From CAIJMU01 sp035531315 (GTDB lineage: Bacteria > Spirochaetota > Spirochaetia > Treponematales > Rectinemataceae), in NCBI GenBank assembly GCA_035531315.1, contig DATKTD010000215.1, forward strand, positions 1 to 24,167: 24,167 nt of DNA. Reading direction: 5' to 3'. A program made the translations under genes and the position numbers. Numbering within the stretch: the stretch's first letter is position 1; each line of letters opens with the position of its first letter. The notes beneath the pieces are model-generated. The model was given only the letters and a program-made list of their open reading frames with translations. It did no database searches and had not been told where the DNA came from. Below are positions 1 through 7,900 of the stretch, piece after piece.

Positions 1-119
1 CCGGCCCTCGCCTTCCCCCGCGAAGGTTTCGCGCTCTTCGCCGGCTCCAGGATGGGTCGGGCCGGCGAGGGAGACCTGCGCGGCCGAGGTGTCCTCGGGG
101 AACCGGCGAGGCCGCTCAT
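1..119 (-). CDS. 5' end of an unidentified gene downstream of the PASTA gene (partial)
   Basis: An ATG at 119 overlaps the PASTA gene's TGA as ATGA, and a GAGG motif lies a few bases upstream, so a translationally coupled next gene is likely. About 39 codons stay open to the window edge. The visible N-terminus starts MSGLAG and is rich in Ser, Pro, Arg and Ala, like a disordered leader, so it gives no family. A second frame here is also open and looks equally protein-like but has no start codon. The call rests on the coupling signal; the product is unknown. Confidence 0.4.
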   Translation of the reverse strand, partial: MSGLAGSPRTPRPRRSPSPARPILEPAKSAKPSRGKARA

Positions 120-1213
120 TGTTTCCTCACCTCGATGCGTCCGACTTCGCGATCGAGGACGGACATGATGAGCACCGTGCCGTCCTGGACGGCGTAGGGC
201 ACGGCGATCTTGCCGCCCGGCGTCGTTACCCGGAAGATGACGCCGCGCTCGCCCGTGGGCTTTACCGCCTCGATGCTGAGCCTGAGCGGATAGGGATAGA
301 CGGGAAGGTCCTGGCGGAAGACGCCGGACACGAGGTTCTGGTCGGGGGAGCTGGCCGTGGCCACGAGCGAAATGCTCGACGCGGCCGCCACCTCGACGCC
401 GGCCGCCGGGCTCTGGCTCACGATGGTGCCCGGCTTTTCGCCCTTCTTGGCCGCCCTGATGGTGGCGATGACGGGCAGGCCGGACTTCTCGATTTGGGCA
501 TAGGCCGAGGAGAAGTCGAGGCCGCGGAGCTCGGGCACCTGGGTCTTGGCCTTTTCCGGGCCCCGACTCACCACGAGCTCGAGCTCGATGGGCCCGGTGA
601 TCTCGCTGTCGGCCACCGGCTTCTGCTCGAGGATGATGCCTGGCGCCGCCTTGTCGAAGACGTAGATCGGAGGATCCTTGACGGTGACGAGGGGGCGGCC
701 CGAGGCGTACAGGGTCTGGAGGTGGGCGCGGAGATCGGCGATGTCCTGGCCGACGTAGTTGCCCACCCTGTCGATGATGGGACCCCGCGAGACCACGAGA
801 TTGATGCGGCGGCCCGCCTTGACGATCGAGCCGGGCGGAGGATTCTGCTCGAGTATGCTCCCGCGATCGGCGGCGTTGTCGGTGATACGCAGGGCGATAC
901 GGGGATAGAGTTCCTTTTCCTGCAGGGTGACGAGAGCCTGGGAGAGCTCGACGCCCCGGACGTCCGGCACGAGGGTCTGCTCGGCGCCCTTGAGGGTAAG
1001 CCCGAAGGCGATGAGGCCCGCGAAGAGCATGAAGACGATGATCGCCACCAAGGCGATGATCGCCATTTTGTAATACCTTTTGTCGAGAGACTCGACATCC
1101 TTGAGATCGAGGGGAAGGCGGAACTCCCTGATCGCGGTCCAGGCCCGCGACGCGCTGTCGCGGATGCCTGACCAGGAAAAGGAGATCTTCGGGAGTCTAA
1201 AAGGCGTCTTCAT
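116..1213 (-). CDS. Membrane-anchored PASTA-domain protein
   Basis: This is a 365-residue protein with a cytoplasmic basic N-terminus, one membrane helix at about residues 50-75 (MAIIALVAIIVFMLFAGLIA), and three consecutive PASTA domains at about residues 78-145, 146-218 and 222-288. Each domain shows the LVPDVRG-type opening and a closing VVSRG or similar. A C-terminal segment of about 70 residues has no recognised domain. PASTA domains bind muropeptide or beta-lactam-like ligands and usually belong to Ser/Thr kinases or penicillin-binding proteins; here neither a kinase nor a transpeptidase domain is present, so it may be a stand-alone wall sensor or scaffold. I chose ATG 1213 because GAGG lies 9 bases upstream; an in-frame upstream start at 1267 lacks support. 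It is the fourth gene of the DUF192-def-fmt-PASTA run, 86 bp after fmt. In Firmicutes the PASTA kinase prkC also lies near def-fmt. Confidence 0.88.
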   Translation of the reverse strand: MKTPFRLPKISFSWSGIRDSASRAWTAIREFRLPLDLKDVESLDKRYYKMAIIALVAIIVFMLFAGLIAFGLTLKGAEQTLVPDVRGVELSQALVTLQEKELYPRIALRITDNAADRGSILEQNPPPGSIVKAGRRINLVVSRGPIIDRVGNYVGQDIADLRAHLQTLYASGRPLVTVKDPPIYVFDKAAPGIILEQKPVADSEITGPIELELVVSRGPEKAKTQVPELRGLDFSSAYAQIEKSGLPVIATIRAAKKGEKPGTIVSQSPAAGVEVAAASSISLVATASSPDQNLVSGVFRQDLPVYPYPLRLSIEAVKPTGERGVIFRVTTPGGKIAVPYAVQDGTVLIMSVLDREVGRIEVRKQ

Positions 1214-1299
1214 AGAAACAATCCTCGGATGGCGAAGGAGTGGCTTGGCTCGGGTACCATGTCCCAAGGTCGCCGGGCGGGCATGTCAGGCTTCCTGCA

Positions 1300-2316
1300 T
1301 CAGCCGAGCCGGGCTCCCATGAGGTCACGAAGCCCATTGGCGAAATCGCGCCAGGGCAGGGCCTTTTTCTGCTGAAGCTGGAGGCGCCTGAGGGCTACGA
1401 GACCGTCAATCCCTTGTACCATCAGCCCCAAGGACTTGTCCAGACCAAGGATGGTCCCCGCCGCGGCCGAGGGGGGGGCGCCGGGAGCCAAAGTCGAGGG
1501 CGGCAGCCATCCGCAGCCGGGATAGGCGACCGCCTCGAGGATGGCGAGCCTGAGCCCCCTGAAATGCGTGAAGGCCAGGGGCCAGGGATCGAAGGCCCTG
1601 ACCAGGGCGTCGATGTTCGCGACGGGGGCCGACCAATCGATCAGACCATCATCCTTCGCGAGGAGCGAAGAGTGACTGGCCTCCCCCACCTGGGCCCTGG
1701 CGCTCTCCCGGCCCTCGGCTATCGCCTTCACGACTTCCGCGACAAGCTCGGCCCCGATCCGGGCCGCCTTGTCCGAAAGGCTCGCCGTCGTTTCCCTCTC
1801 GTCGAGGACGATGCGCTCCTGGGCGAGGATGTCGCCCTCGTCGATGCCCGACCCGGAAGCCCCGGGAAGGGCGATACGCTGAACGCAGACCCCGCTTTCC
1901 GCGTCGCGATGGAGGATGGCCGCGGGGATGGGCGTCGGGCCCCTCCAGCGAGGGAGGAGACTCGGATGCACATTGATGCCGCCGCGAGGAAAGACCGAAA
2001 GGAATTTCGGCCCGAAGATCCTGCCGTAGGCGAAACTGACGAGGAGATCGGGCTCGAGGGCGGCGACGGCATTCCTCGCCTCGGAACCGAGGCGCTCGAA
2101 GGAGAGGATCGGCACCCCGCCCCCGCTCGGCGACGCTTTCGCCCCGGAGGGAGCGAGGCCCCCGGCCGCGATGGCGACGGCCGTGGCTGAGGACCCCAGA
2201 CCCCGCCCCTTTTGGCTTTCGGGATTGGTGAGGACGCCGACGAGTTCGGCCGCCCCGGCGACGGCCCGAAGGCTCGGAACCGCTATCTCGGGGCTGCCCG
2301 CGAATAGGACGCGCAT
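1300..2316 (-). CDS. fmt: Methionyl-tRNA formyltransferase
   Basis: This enzyme transfers a formyl group from 10-formyltetrahydrofolate to Met-tRNA(fMet), making the initiator tRNA in the cytoplasm. At 338 residues it is slightly longer than the usual size of about 315. It opens with RVLFAGSPEIAVPSL, the N-terminal Rossmann-like formyltransferase strand. The catalytic region has Asn115 and His117 in NVHPSLLPRWRGPTPI, and an Asp near residue 159 in IDEGDIL. The C-terminal half fits the OB-like tRNA-binding domain. Two Gly/Ser/Ala-rich insertions (about residues 52-68 and 151-157) are looser than in model Fmt proteins. It starts 8 bp after the def stop with AGGCGGG as ribosome-binding site, so def and fmt are cotranscribed, as in many bacteria. 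Confidence 0.96.
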   Translation of the reverse strand: MRVLFAGSPEIAVPSLRAVAGAAELVGVLTNPESQKGRGLGSSATAVAIAAGGLAPSGAKASPSGGGVPILSFERLGSEARNAVAALEPDLLVSFAYGRIFGPKFLSVFPRGGINVHPSLLPRWRGPTPIPAAILHRDAESGVCVQRIALPGASGSGIDEGDILAQERIVLDERETTASLSDKAARIGAELVAEVVKAIAEGRESARAQVGEASHSSLLAKDDGLIDWSAPVANIDALVRAFDPWPLAFTHFRGLRLAILEAVAYPGCGWLPPSTLAPGAPPSAAAGTILGLDKSLGLMVQGIDGLVALRRLQLQQKKALPWRDFANGLRDLMGARLG

Positions 2317-2324
2317 CGACCCGC

Positions 2325-2825
2325 CTACATCCTGATCTTTTTCAGATAGGTCGAAAGGGCGCGTTCGCGCCGCGAGGCGCTCAGGCGGTCAATGAAGAGG
2401 ATGCCCTCGAGGTGATCGTTCTCGTGGAGGATGACGCGGGCGAGGAGCTCGGTGGCGTCGAGGGTGAAGGGCCTGCCCCTTTCGTTCCAGGCCTGGATGC
2501 GCACGGAGGCGGGTCGCCGCACGTTGGTATAGAGACCGGGGATGGAAAGACAGCCCTCTTCGTAATCCACCTCCTCGGTGGAGGTCATGACGATCTCGGG
2601 ATTGATGAAGGCGCGGGCTTGATCCCCCTCGACGTTGGTGACGAAGATGCGCAGGGAACGATCCACCTGCGGCCCCGCGAGGCCGATGCCCTTGCCCCGA
2701 AGCATGGCCTCGTGCATGCCCTCGACGAGGGCCTTGATGTCGGGGCCGAAATCCTTTATCGGCCCGGCCTTCTTTCTGAGAATGCCGTCGATCGCATCGT
2801 CGCCGAGCGTGACTATGTCGAGCAT
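2325..2825 (-). CDS. def: Peptide deformylase
   Basis: This enzyme removes the N-formyl group from new proteins, using Fe2+ or Zn2+. All three family motifs are present in 166 residues: GIGLAGPQV (motif 1, residues 46-54), EGCLS with metal-ligand Cys92 (motif 2), and HENDHLEG with ligands His134 and His138 and catalytic Glu135 (motif 3). Motif 1 has Gly51 where GIGLAAPQ is most common, a tolerated change. It lies directly before fmt, the enzyme that adds the formyl group, and 84 bp after the DUF192 lipoprotein gene. Two inverted repeats lie in that gap. Length and motif spacing are normal. Confidence 0.97.
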   Translation of the reverse strand: MLDIVTLGDDAIDGILRKKAGPIKDFGPDIKALVEGMHEAMLRGKGIGLAGPQVDRSLRIFVTNVEGDQARAFINPEIVMTSTEEVDYEEGCLSIPGLYTNVRRPASVRIQAWNERGRPFTLDATELLARVILHENDHLEGILFIDRLSASRRERALSTYLKKIRM

Positions 2826-2850
2826 GCGCTACTCCGAATCGTGTCGCTTT

Positions 2851-2910
2851 AGCGGGTCAGGCCCGCTCTTCCGAAAGTACAGGTCCCATCATGGCGGGTC
2901 AACCTGCCAT
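2851..2910 (-). repeat. Two inverted repeats between the DUF192 gene and def
   Basis: The first pairs AGCGGG (2851-2856) with CCCGCT (2862-2867). The second pairs 2891-2898 with 2903-2910 around a TCAA loop, with one G-T type mismatch, and touches the DUF192 stop codon. Neither is followed by a U-run on the minus strand, so they look like processing or stability hairpins, or weak terminators, and not intrinsic terminators. Any role is inference. Confidence 0.4.
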
Positions 2911-3401
2911 CACTGCGGAACGAGGCCCAGGGGTATCACGACCGTGTCGCCGACCTTCACCCCGGCCCTCTGGAACCAGCCCAGGGGCGCCTCGAGGGCG
3001 TAGCGCACCGAGCGTTCCGAGCTGACGGGATCGAGGGACTGGGCGGCCATGTCCGATATGCCCTTGATCACCCCGTCGGAGCCGATCCAGGCGATCGAAA
3101 GGGGCACGAAGGTATTCTTCATCCAGAAGCTGAGGACCTGGTCCGTATCGAAGAAGAAAAGCATTCCGTGACCGTCCTCGACCGTCTTCCTGAACATGAG
3201 CCCCCGCTCGCGCTGATCTTCGGTCCTCGCGAGTTCGGCCACGATGGTCGCCCCACCTATCTGGAGCCGCATCGAGGGGAGGGTCGGGTTCGGCGAGCTG
3301 GGAATGCCATTCGCGTCCTTGCCCGAAGCAGCGCAGGACGAAAGCGCGAGCGCCGCGACGACGAGGAGGGCCGCTCCCGTCGATATTCCTGTCTTTTTCA
3401 T
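2910..3401 (-). CDS. DUF192 lipoprotein
   Basis: A 163-residue lipoprotein: basic start MKKTG, hydrophobic stretch, and a lipobox-like LSSC at residues 20-23, then a Ser/Pro/Asn spacer and a DUF192 domain (about residues 55-160). Family hallmarks are the RGLMFR block, GMLFFFDTDQVLSFWMKNT, PLSIAWIGSDG and the C-terminal ALEAPLGWFQRAGVKVGD. DUF192 proteins are small beta-rich envelope or secreted proteins with no settled biochemical role. The start is ATG 3401, with GGAG 8 bases upstream; an in-frame ATG at 3407 is too close to that site, and the longer ORF back to 3608 would run over bS21 and its terminator. The gene starts about 20 bases after the rpsU terminator, so it needs read-through or its own promoter. 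Confidence 0.87.
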   Translation of the reverse strand: MKKTGISTGAALLVVAALALSSCAASGKDANGIPSSPNPTLPSMRLQIGGATIVAELARTEDQRERGLMFRKTVEDGHGMLFFFDTDQVLSFWMKNTFVPLSIAWIGSDGVIKGISDMAAQSLDPVSSERSVRYALEAPLGWFQRAGVKVGDTVVIPLGLVPQ

Positions 3402-3420
3402 GTCCATCACTCCATTTCCG

Positions 3421-3456
3421 AAAAAAAAAGCCGCAGAAACCTTTCGGCTCCTGCGG
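3421..3456 (-). terminator. Intrinsic terminator downstream of rpsU
   Basis: On the minus strand an 11-bp stem (CCGCAGGAGCC with GGTTTCTGCGG, two G-U pairs) closes on a GAAA tetraloop and is followed by C and nine Ts. This is a textbook Rho-independent terminator. It ends M23-rpsU transcription 20 bases before the DUF192 start codon, so it could also attenuate read-through into DUF192-def-fmt. Confidence 0.93.
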
Positions 3457-3487
3457 TCATTCTGCCCAATTCGGGATTCGAAGGGAA

Positions 3488-3733
3488 TCAGTACCCACCC
3501 CTGGAATCGCGGGGTTTGCGGGCTTTCTTGAGGAGCTTCCGCGCGAGGGCCTTCTTCTTGCGGTTCTTGATGGTAGAAGGCTTCTCGAAATATTCCCTCT
3601 TTTTCCACTCGCGGATAATTCCCTCTTTCTCGACCATGCGCTTGAAACGCTTGATGGCCTTCTCGAGGGGCTCGCTCTCGTCAACAACTATCTGCCTGAT
3701 TGAAATCACCTCCCTTCGAAATCGGAGGATCAT
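3488..3733 (-). CDS. rpsU: Ribosomal protein bS21
   Basis: The core IVVDESEPLEKAIKRFKR is followed by an EKEGI..EW..REYFEKPS segment and a very basic tail with RKKKALARK, the standard bS21 pattern. bS21 sits at the 30S platform and takes part in start-site selection. The start is uncertain. The ATG at 3733 overlaps the M23 stop as ATGA (81 residues), but no Shine-Dalgarno precedes it. The only strong site, GGGAGGTGA (3714-3706), lies inside the ORF and points to ATC at 3700 (8-base spacing, 70 residues) or ATT at 3706, and the family's N-terminus begins near that point. Both routes, coupled ATG or a non-AUG start, remain open. A strong terminator follows. Confidence 0.94.
   Translation of the reverse strand: MILRFRREVISIRQIVVDESEPLEKAIKRFKRMVEKEGIIREWKKREYFEKPSTIKNRKKKALARKLLKKARKPRDSRGGY
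3698..3714 (-). promoter_or_regulatory. Internal Shine-Dalgarno before non-AUG codons at the rpsU start
   Basis: GGGAGGTGA is close to a perfect anti-16S match. The next in-frame codons are ATT (3706-3704), TCA and ATC (3700-3698). ATC lies 8 bases from GGAGG, near the optimum; ATT lies only 2 bases away. No ATG, GTG or TTG is present at the expected distance. The GTG at 3709 lies within the site itself. Confidence 0.6.
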
Positions 3734-4812
3734 TGCATCGCGGCAGCCCCCGTGTCAAGCCAGGGGAAGGCCTTCACCCCCGTGGACCCGAGGAAGAAGT
3801 CGGGATCGACGGGGACCTCGCCCGCCCGGACCTCCCAGTGGAGATGGGGACCCGTAGCCAGACCGGTGACGCCGGAGTAGGCCACCACCTCGTCCCGCTT
3901 CACCAAGGAACCTTCGGGAGCGAGTCCCTTCGAGAGGTGCATCAGCACCGAATAGAGGCCCGGCGCATGCTCTATCACCATCGTATAACCCGTGACGATG
4001 CGCATCCCCGAAAAAACGACCTTGCCCGCCCCGGGAGCGTGGACCGGGGTGCCCACGGGGACGGCGAAGTCGATGCCCGAGTGCCAGGTCGAGTCGGAGC
4101 CCCCTGAGGCATAGAGAAAGCGACGCCTGTCGCCGAAACCCGCCGAGCGGCGGGCTTCGCCCACCGGTGAGACGAAGGGAAGCGTGGCCCAAAGCCCATG
4201 TTGGTCCACCCTCGCGTAAATGGCCTGGATGGAGAGAGCTTCTTCCGTCTTTTTGGGATCGGGCACGCTTCTAAGAGTGGTATTCGCCATGTCCAGGGCG
4301 ATATCCTCGGACGGAAAAGCACGGGCCTCCACCACAAGGGGGGCCAGGATGACAAAGGCCTTCCCATCCCAGATTCCGCTCGCCCTCAGTTCGGCCTTGC
4401 CGGCCGAGACCTGCCAACCGAGGCCGGCAAGGGCGCCCCAGCGCGAGCCGCCGTCCTTCGCGGGCAGACTGAAGACCTTGCCCCTGGCAAGGAGATGCCC
4501 CCCTGAATCGCGAAGCTCGAATTCGAGCTTGCCGATGGCGCTTCCGGCCGCGATTTCCGCGAATACCGGATCGCCCTGCCGCGCCGTGGCGGATGAGGCA
4601 ATGAAGGAAGGCGGGGCCAGGGATGCCGCCGGAGGAGCCGAAGCGCTTGCCGCCGGGCTGCCGGTCGGGGAGCTCGCCGCCATCGTGCCGGTCGGGGAGC
4701 CCGCCGCGGGAGGGCCGGAAGGGCTCGTTCCTTCCTGGGCCATCAAGCTTGCGAGGGAAAGAAGCGCGAGAAGCATCGCGCATGGAATTCGGATTCTCGC
4801 TGAACTGCTCAC
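3730..4812 (-). CDS. Secreted M23-family (LytM-type) peptidase
   Basis: This 360-residue exported protein has a signal peptide (about residues 1-25, CAMLLALLSLASLMAQ), a Ser/Pro/Ala/Gly-rich linker (26-75), a beta-rich middle region (75-215) and a C-terminal M23 domain (about 218-345). The zinc site is complete: His244 and Asp248 in WHSGIDFAV, and HLH at 323-325 in GPHLHWEV, with a further His in VLMHLSK. It should be an active metallo-endopeptidase acting on peptidoglycan cross-links in the periplasm, unlike degenerate LytM activators. The start is GTG at 4812 with AGGGTGA about 5 bases upstream; an ATG 12 codons in is an alternative that would shorten the signal peptide's n-region. Its stop overlaps the rpsU ORF. 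Confidence 0.93.
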   Translation of the reverse strand: MSSSARIRIPCAMLLALLSLASLMAQEGTSPSGPPAAGSPTGTMAASSPTGSPAASASAPPAASLAPPSFIASSATARQGDPVFAEIAAGSAIGKLEFELRDSGGHLLARGKVFSLPAKDGGSRWGALAGLGWQVSAGKAELRASGIWDGKAFVILAPLVVEARAFPSEDIALDMANTTLRSVPDPKKTEEALSIQAIYARVDQHGLWATLPFVSPVGEARRSAGFGDRRRFLYASGGSDSTWHSGIDFAVPVGTPVHAPGAGKVVFSGMRIVTGYTMVIEHAPGLYSVLMHLSKGLAPEGSLVKRDEVVAYSGVTGLATGPHLHWEVRAGEVPVDPDFFLGSTGVKAFPWLDTGAAAMQ

Positions 4813-4933
4813 GAAGTCACCCTAGCAGAGAAGACCGGCCTTGTCGCCTGCGATTCGTGCGGCGGAATCTCTTCCGCTGATTGCCCAAGTGCGCTAGACT
4901 CGGCCCATATTCAGCATACCGCAGGGAGCCCTG
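4813..4933. promoter_or_regulatory. Divergent intergenic region between the M23-rpsU unit and the coiled-coil gene
   Basis: Both flanking genes start here and read outward, so this 121-bp stretch must carry at least two promoters. A TAGACT hexamer at about 4895-4900 is a candidate -10 for the plus-strand gene, but the matching -35 is poor. I cannot assign either promoter firmly. Confidence 0.4.
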
Positions 4934-7900
4934 ATGCCCTTCACCATCGGAGACTTGATTACCTTGGGAATCGTCGTCGCGACCCTGGCCGCGTGGCGAT
5001 TCCTCGACCGCGACAACCGAAGCCTCGAGAAGGTCAAGAAACTAGGCGACAGGCTCCAGGGCGAGCTCGGCGCCTACGTCGACCGCCGCGTCGAAGACCT
5101 CAAGCAGTACGCCATCGATCTCGATGTCAGGAACAAGTCCGCCAAGGAAGTCCTCAAGCGGCTCCAATCCGTCGAGGAGGGCCTGGTGGCCAGGGCCGAG
5201 GACATGGCCACCATCGGCAAGCGCATCGCCGAGTACGACGAGTCCCTCGCCCGTCTCATGGACATGACGGCCAGGGTGGACGAGAACCTGGCGCGCATCC
5301 AGAACGAGAGCGAATTCACCGACGGCGTCGCGAGGAAGATCGAGGCTGCCGCGAAGTCCCTCGCCTCCGTCGAGTCGGGCGTGGCCCTCCTCCGCGACGA
5401 CTTCGCCCGCGACAATCTCGCCGCCCTCGAGACCGCCCGCGACGGCCTCTTCGCCGATACCGAGACGAGGATAGCCGACATTCGCGAGCTCCTGGTCAAG
5501 GCGGAGGCCGACGCCGAACTCACCGTCTCGAACGCGGCCGCCGCCAAGCGCGAGGCCGAGCGCGAATTCGCCAAGGCCTTCGAGAAGGCGCGTGGCGAGG
5601 CCGAGAAGCTCGAGGACGCGGCCTTCGAGAAGCTCCGTCAGGCCAGCGAGGCCAAGGCGGCCAAGCTCAAGGATGCCGTTGAGGACAAGTTCGCCCAGAT
5701 CGCGCAGCTCGCCAAGGACAGGCTCGCCGAAACCCAGGCCCTCGCGAAGGCCTTCAAGACCGAATGGAAGGCCGAGGCCGAGGATTTCATGGGCGGCTTC
5801 AAGACGGCCATCGCCGCGGAAACCGAGGCGGCCACGCAGAAGACCAGGACCGCCGTCGCCGCCCTCGAGACGCGCATCGTCGACGCCGGCACCGGCCTGG
5901 TGGCCCTCTCATCCTCGCTCGAGGCGGAAAAGACGCGGCTGGAGACCCTCGCGGCCGAGGCCGGAGCAGCCTCCGAGACCAGGCTCGAGGCGATCGCGAA
6001 GAAGACCGAGGCGGCCGCGACTTCCATGGAACAGCGGGTCGGCGCCGTCGAGGAACTCGTCGAGCAGCGCCTCGGCATCCTCGCCAAGAAGGCCGACGAG
6101 GTAGCCCTCGGCCTCGGCGAGAAACTCAAGAGCCTCCTATCCTCGCAGAAGGATGATTTCGCCCAACGCGCCGTCGACGCGAAGGCCGCCCAGGCCGCCG
6201 CCATCGCCGAGCTCAAGACCGGCGTCGAGGCCGCGAAGGAGACCAGGGCCTCGGCCATCGCCGAGCTCAGGGCCGCCTTCGAAACGGCGAAGACGGAGAA
6301 AGAGGGGCTCCAGTCGGAGCTCGCCGCCGCCCTCGGGGCGGCCAAGGCCGAGGCGGCCGAGTTCGCCGCCAGGCTGGCCGGGAACGGGGAGGCGCGGAGC
6401 CTCGAGGTCCTGGCCGCCGTCGAACGACGCCTCGACGACTACGGCGCCGAGGTCGAGGCAAAATTCCGAAGGCTCGAGGCGGTCAACGTCGACATCGGCG
6501 TCCTCGAAGGGGCTTTGCGATCGGCCATGTCCGAGGTCGGCAACCGCGTCGAGGCGGAGTTCACGGCCTGGGGCCATGCCGTCACGGAGCGGCGGAACGA
6601 GTTCGAGAGCGGCTTCACGAAGGAGAGCGAGCGTCTCGCGGTTTCGATGCGCTCCCTCGAGGAGGAACTCGACTCCCTCAAGTCGAGGGCCTACGACAAC
6701 GTCTCGCAGAAGCTCAAGGTATTCGAGGATGAATTCTTCGCCGACCTCAGGGAGCGCCGCGAATCGGCCGACGCGGCCCTCGCGGCCTGGAAGCTCGAGC
6801 GCGACTCGACCATCGCCGACCTCGACTCCACGATCGCCGAGAAACAGGAGACCCTGCGGCGAAAGGCCGAGGCGGGCATCGCGGCCTTCGCCGAGCGGGT
6901 CGGCAAGGACCTCGAGAGCGCGCGGAAGACGGCCGACGAGCGCATCGTCGCGGATATCGGAACCTGGAAGGCCGGACTCGAGAACCTCGTCTCGCGGACG
7001 AAGGCCGAATACGAGCAGCAACACGAAGCCTGGCTCGGCAAGGCGAGGGAAGAGCGCGACGGCATCCGGAAGGACATCGAACAGCTCCTCGCCCGTTCGA
7101 CCGAGCTCGGCGGCAGCCTCGAAAAACGCGTGGCCGAGGCCATCCGCCACCTGGACGAGGAGTCGGGAAGGCTCTCCAAGACGGTCTCGGACATCGACCG
7201 CGAGCAGAAGGCCTTCGTGGCCCAGACCAAGATCTTCGAACGCAGCGACGAGCTCGTCGCCAAGCTCTCAAAGGCCATCGAGACGATGAAGACCGAGCTC
7301 GGCGGCATCGAGGCCAAGCGCCAGGAACTCGTCGAACTCGAGGATCGACTCGGCAAGGTTCGCCGCCTCGAGGAGGACCTCAACCAGCGCATCGCGAAAT
7401 TCCTCGCAGAGAAGAAGCGTGTCGACACCCTCGAAGAGGGCTTCGCCCGCCTCGCCACGGTCTCCGAGGGCGTTGATCGCAAGTTGGCCGACATAACCGG
7501 ACAGGGCGACGCCCTCACCGAGGCCCAGGCCCGCATCAGGAGGCTTCTCGAACTCTCCTCCGAGGCCGAGGCCAAGTACGACCGTCTCGAGAAGAAGGGC
7601 GAGGTCATCGACGCGACGGTGGAGATGGTCGACAAGAATTTCAGGACGGCCTCCGAGATCGAAAGGAGCGTCGTCTCCATCGGGGCCGAGCTCAAGCGCC
7701 TCCCCGACCGCATCGCCGAGGTGGAGCGCAACGTCTCCGTCCTGGCCGCCGGCAAGGAACGCGCCGACGAGGCCGCCCGCAAGCTCGGCGAACTCGATTC
7801 GATCATGGTCGAGGCCGAGCGCCGCATCGGGGAGGCCCAGAAGGTCCGCGAATGGCTTGCCCGCTCCGAGACCCGCCTCGAGGAGATCAATCGGCAGGTC

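Noticed and set aside
89..1171. 360-codon plus-strand open frame
   Set aside because: It is antisense to the PASTA gene, whose membrane helix and domain motifs are clear; open antisense frames are common at this GC content.
3402..3608. N-terminal extension of the DUF192 ORF
   Set aside because: It would run through the rpsU terminator and part of rpsU; the signal peptide and ribosome-binding site support ATG 3401.
5400..7900. Internal repeat array in the coiled-coil gene
   Set aside because: Words such as CTCGAGGCCGAG recur because of Ala/Glu/Leu heptads and codon bias; I found no fixed-length DNA repeat unit.
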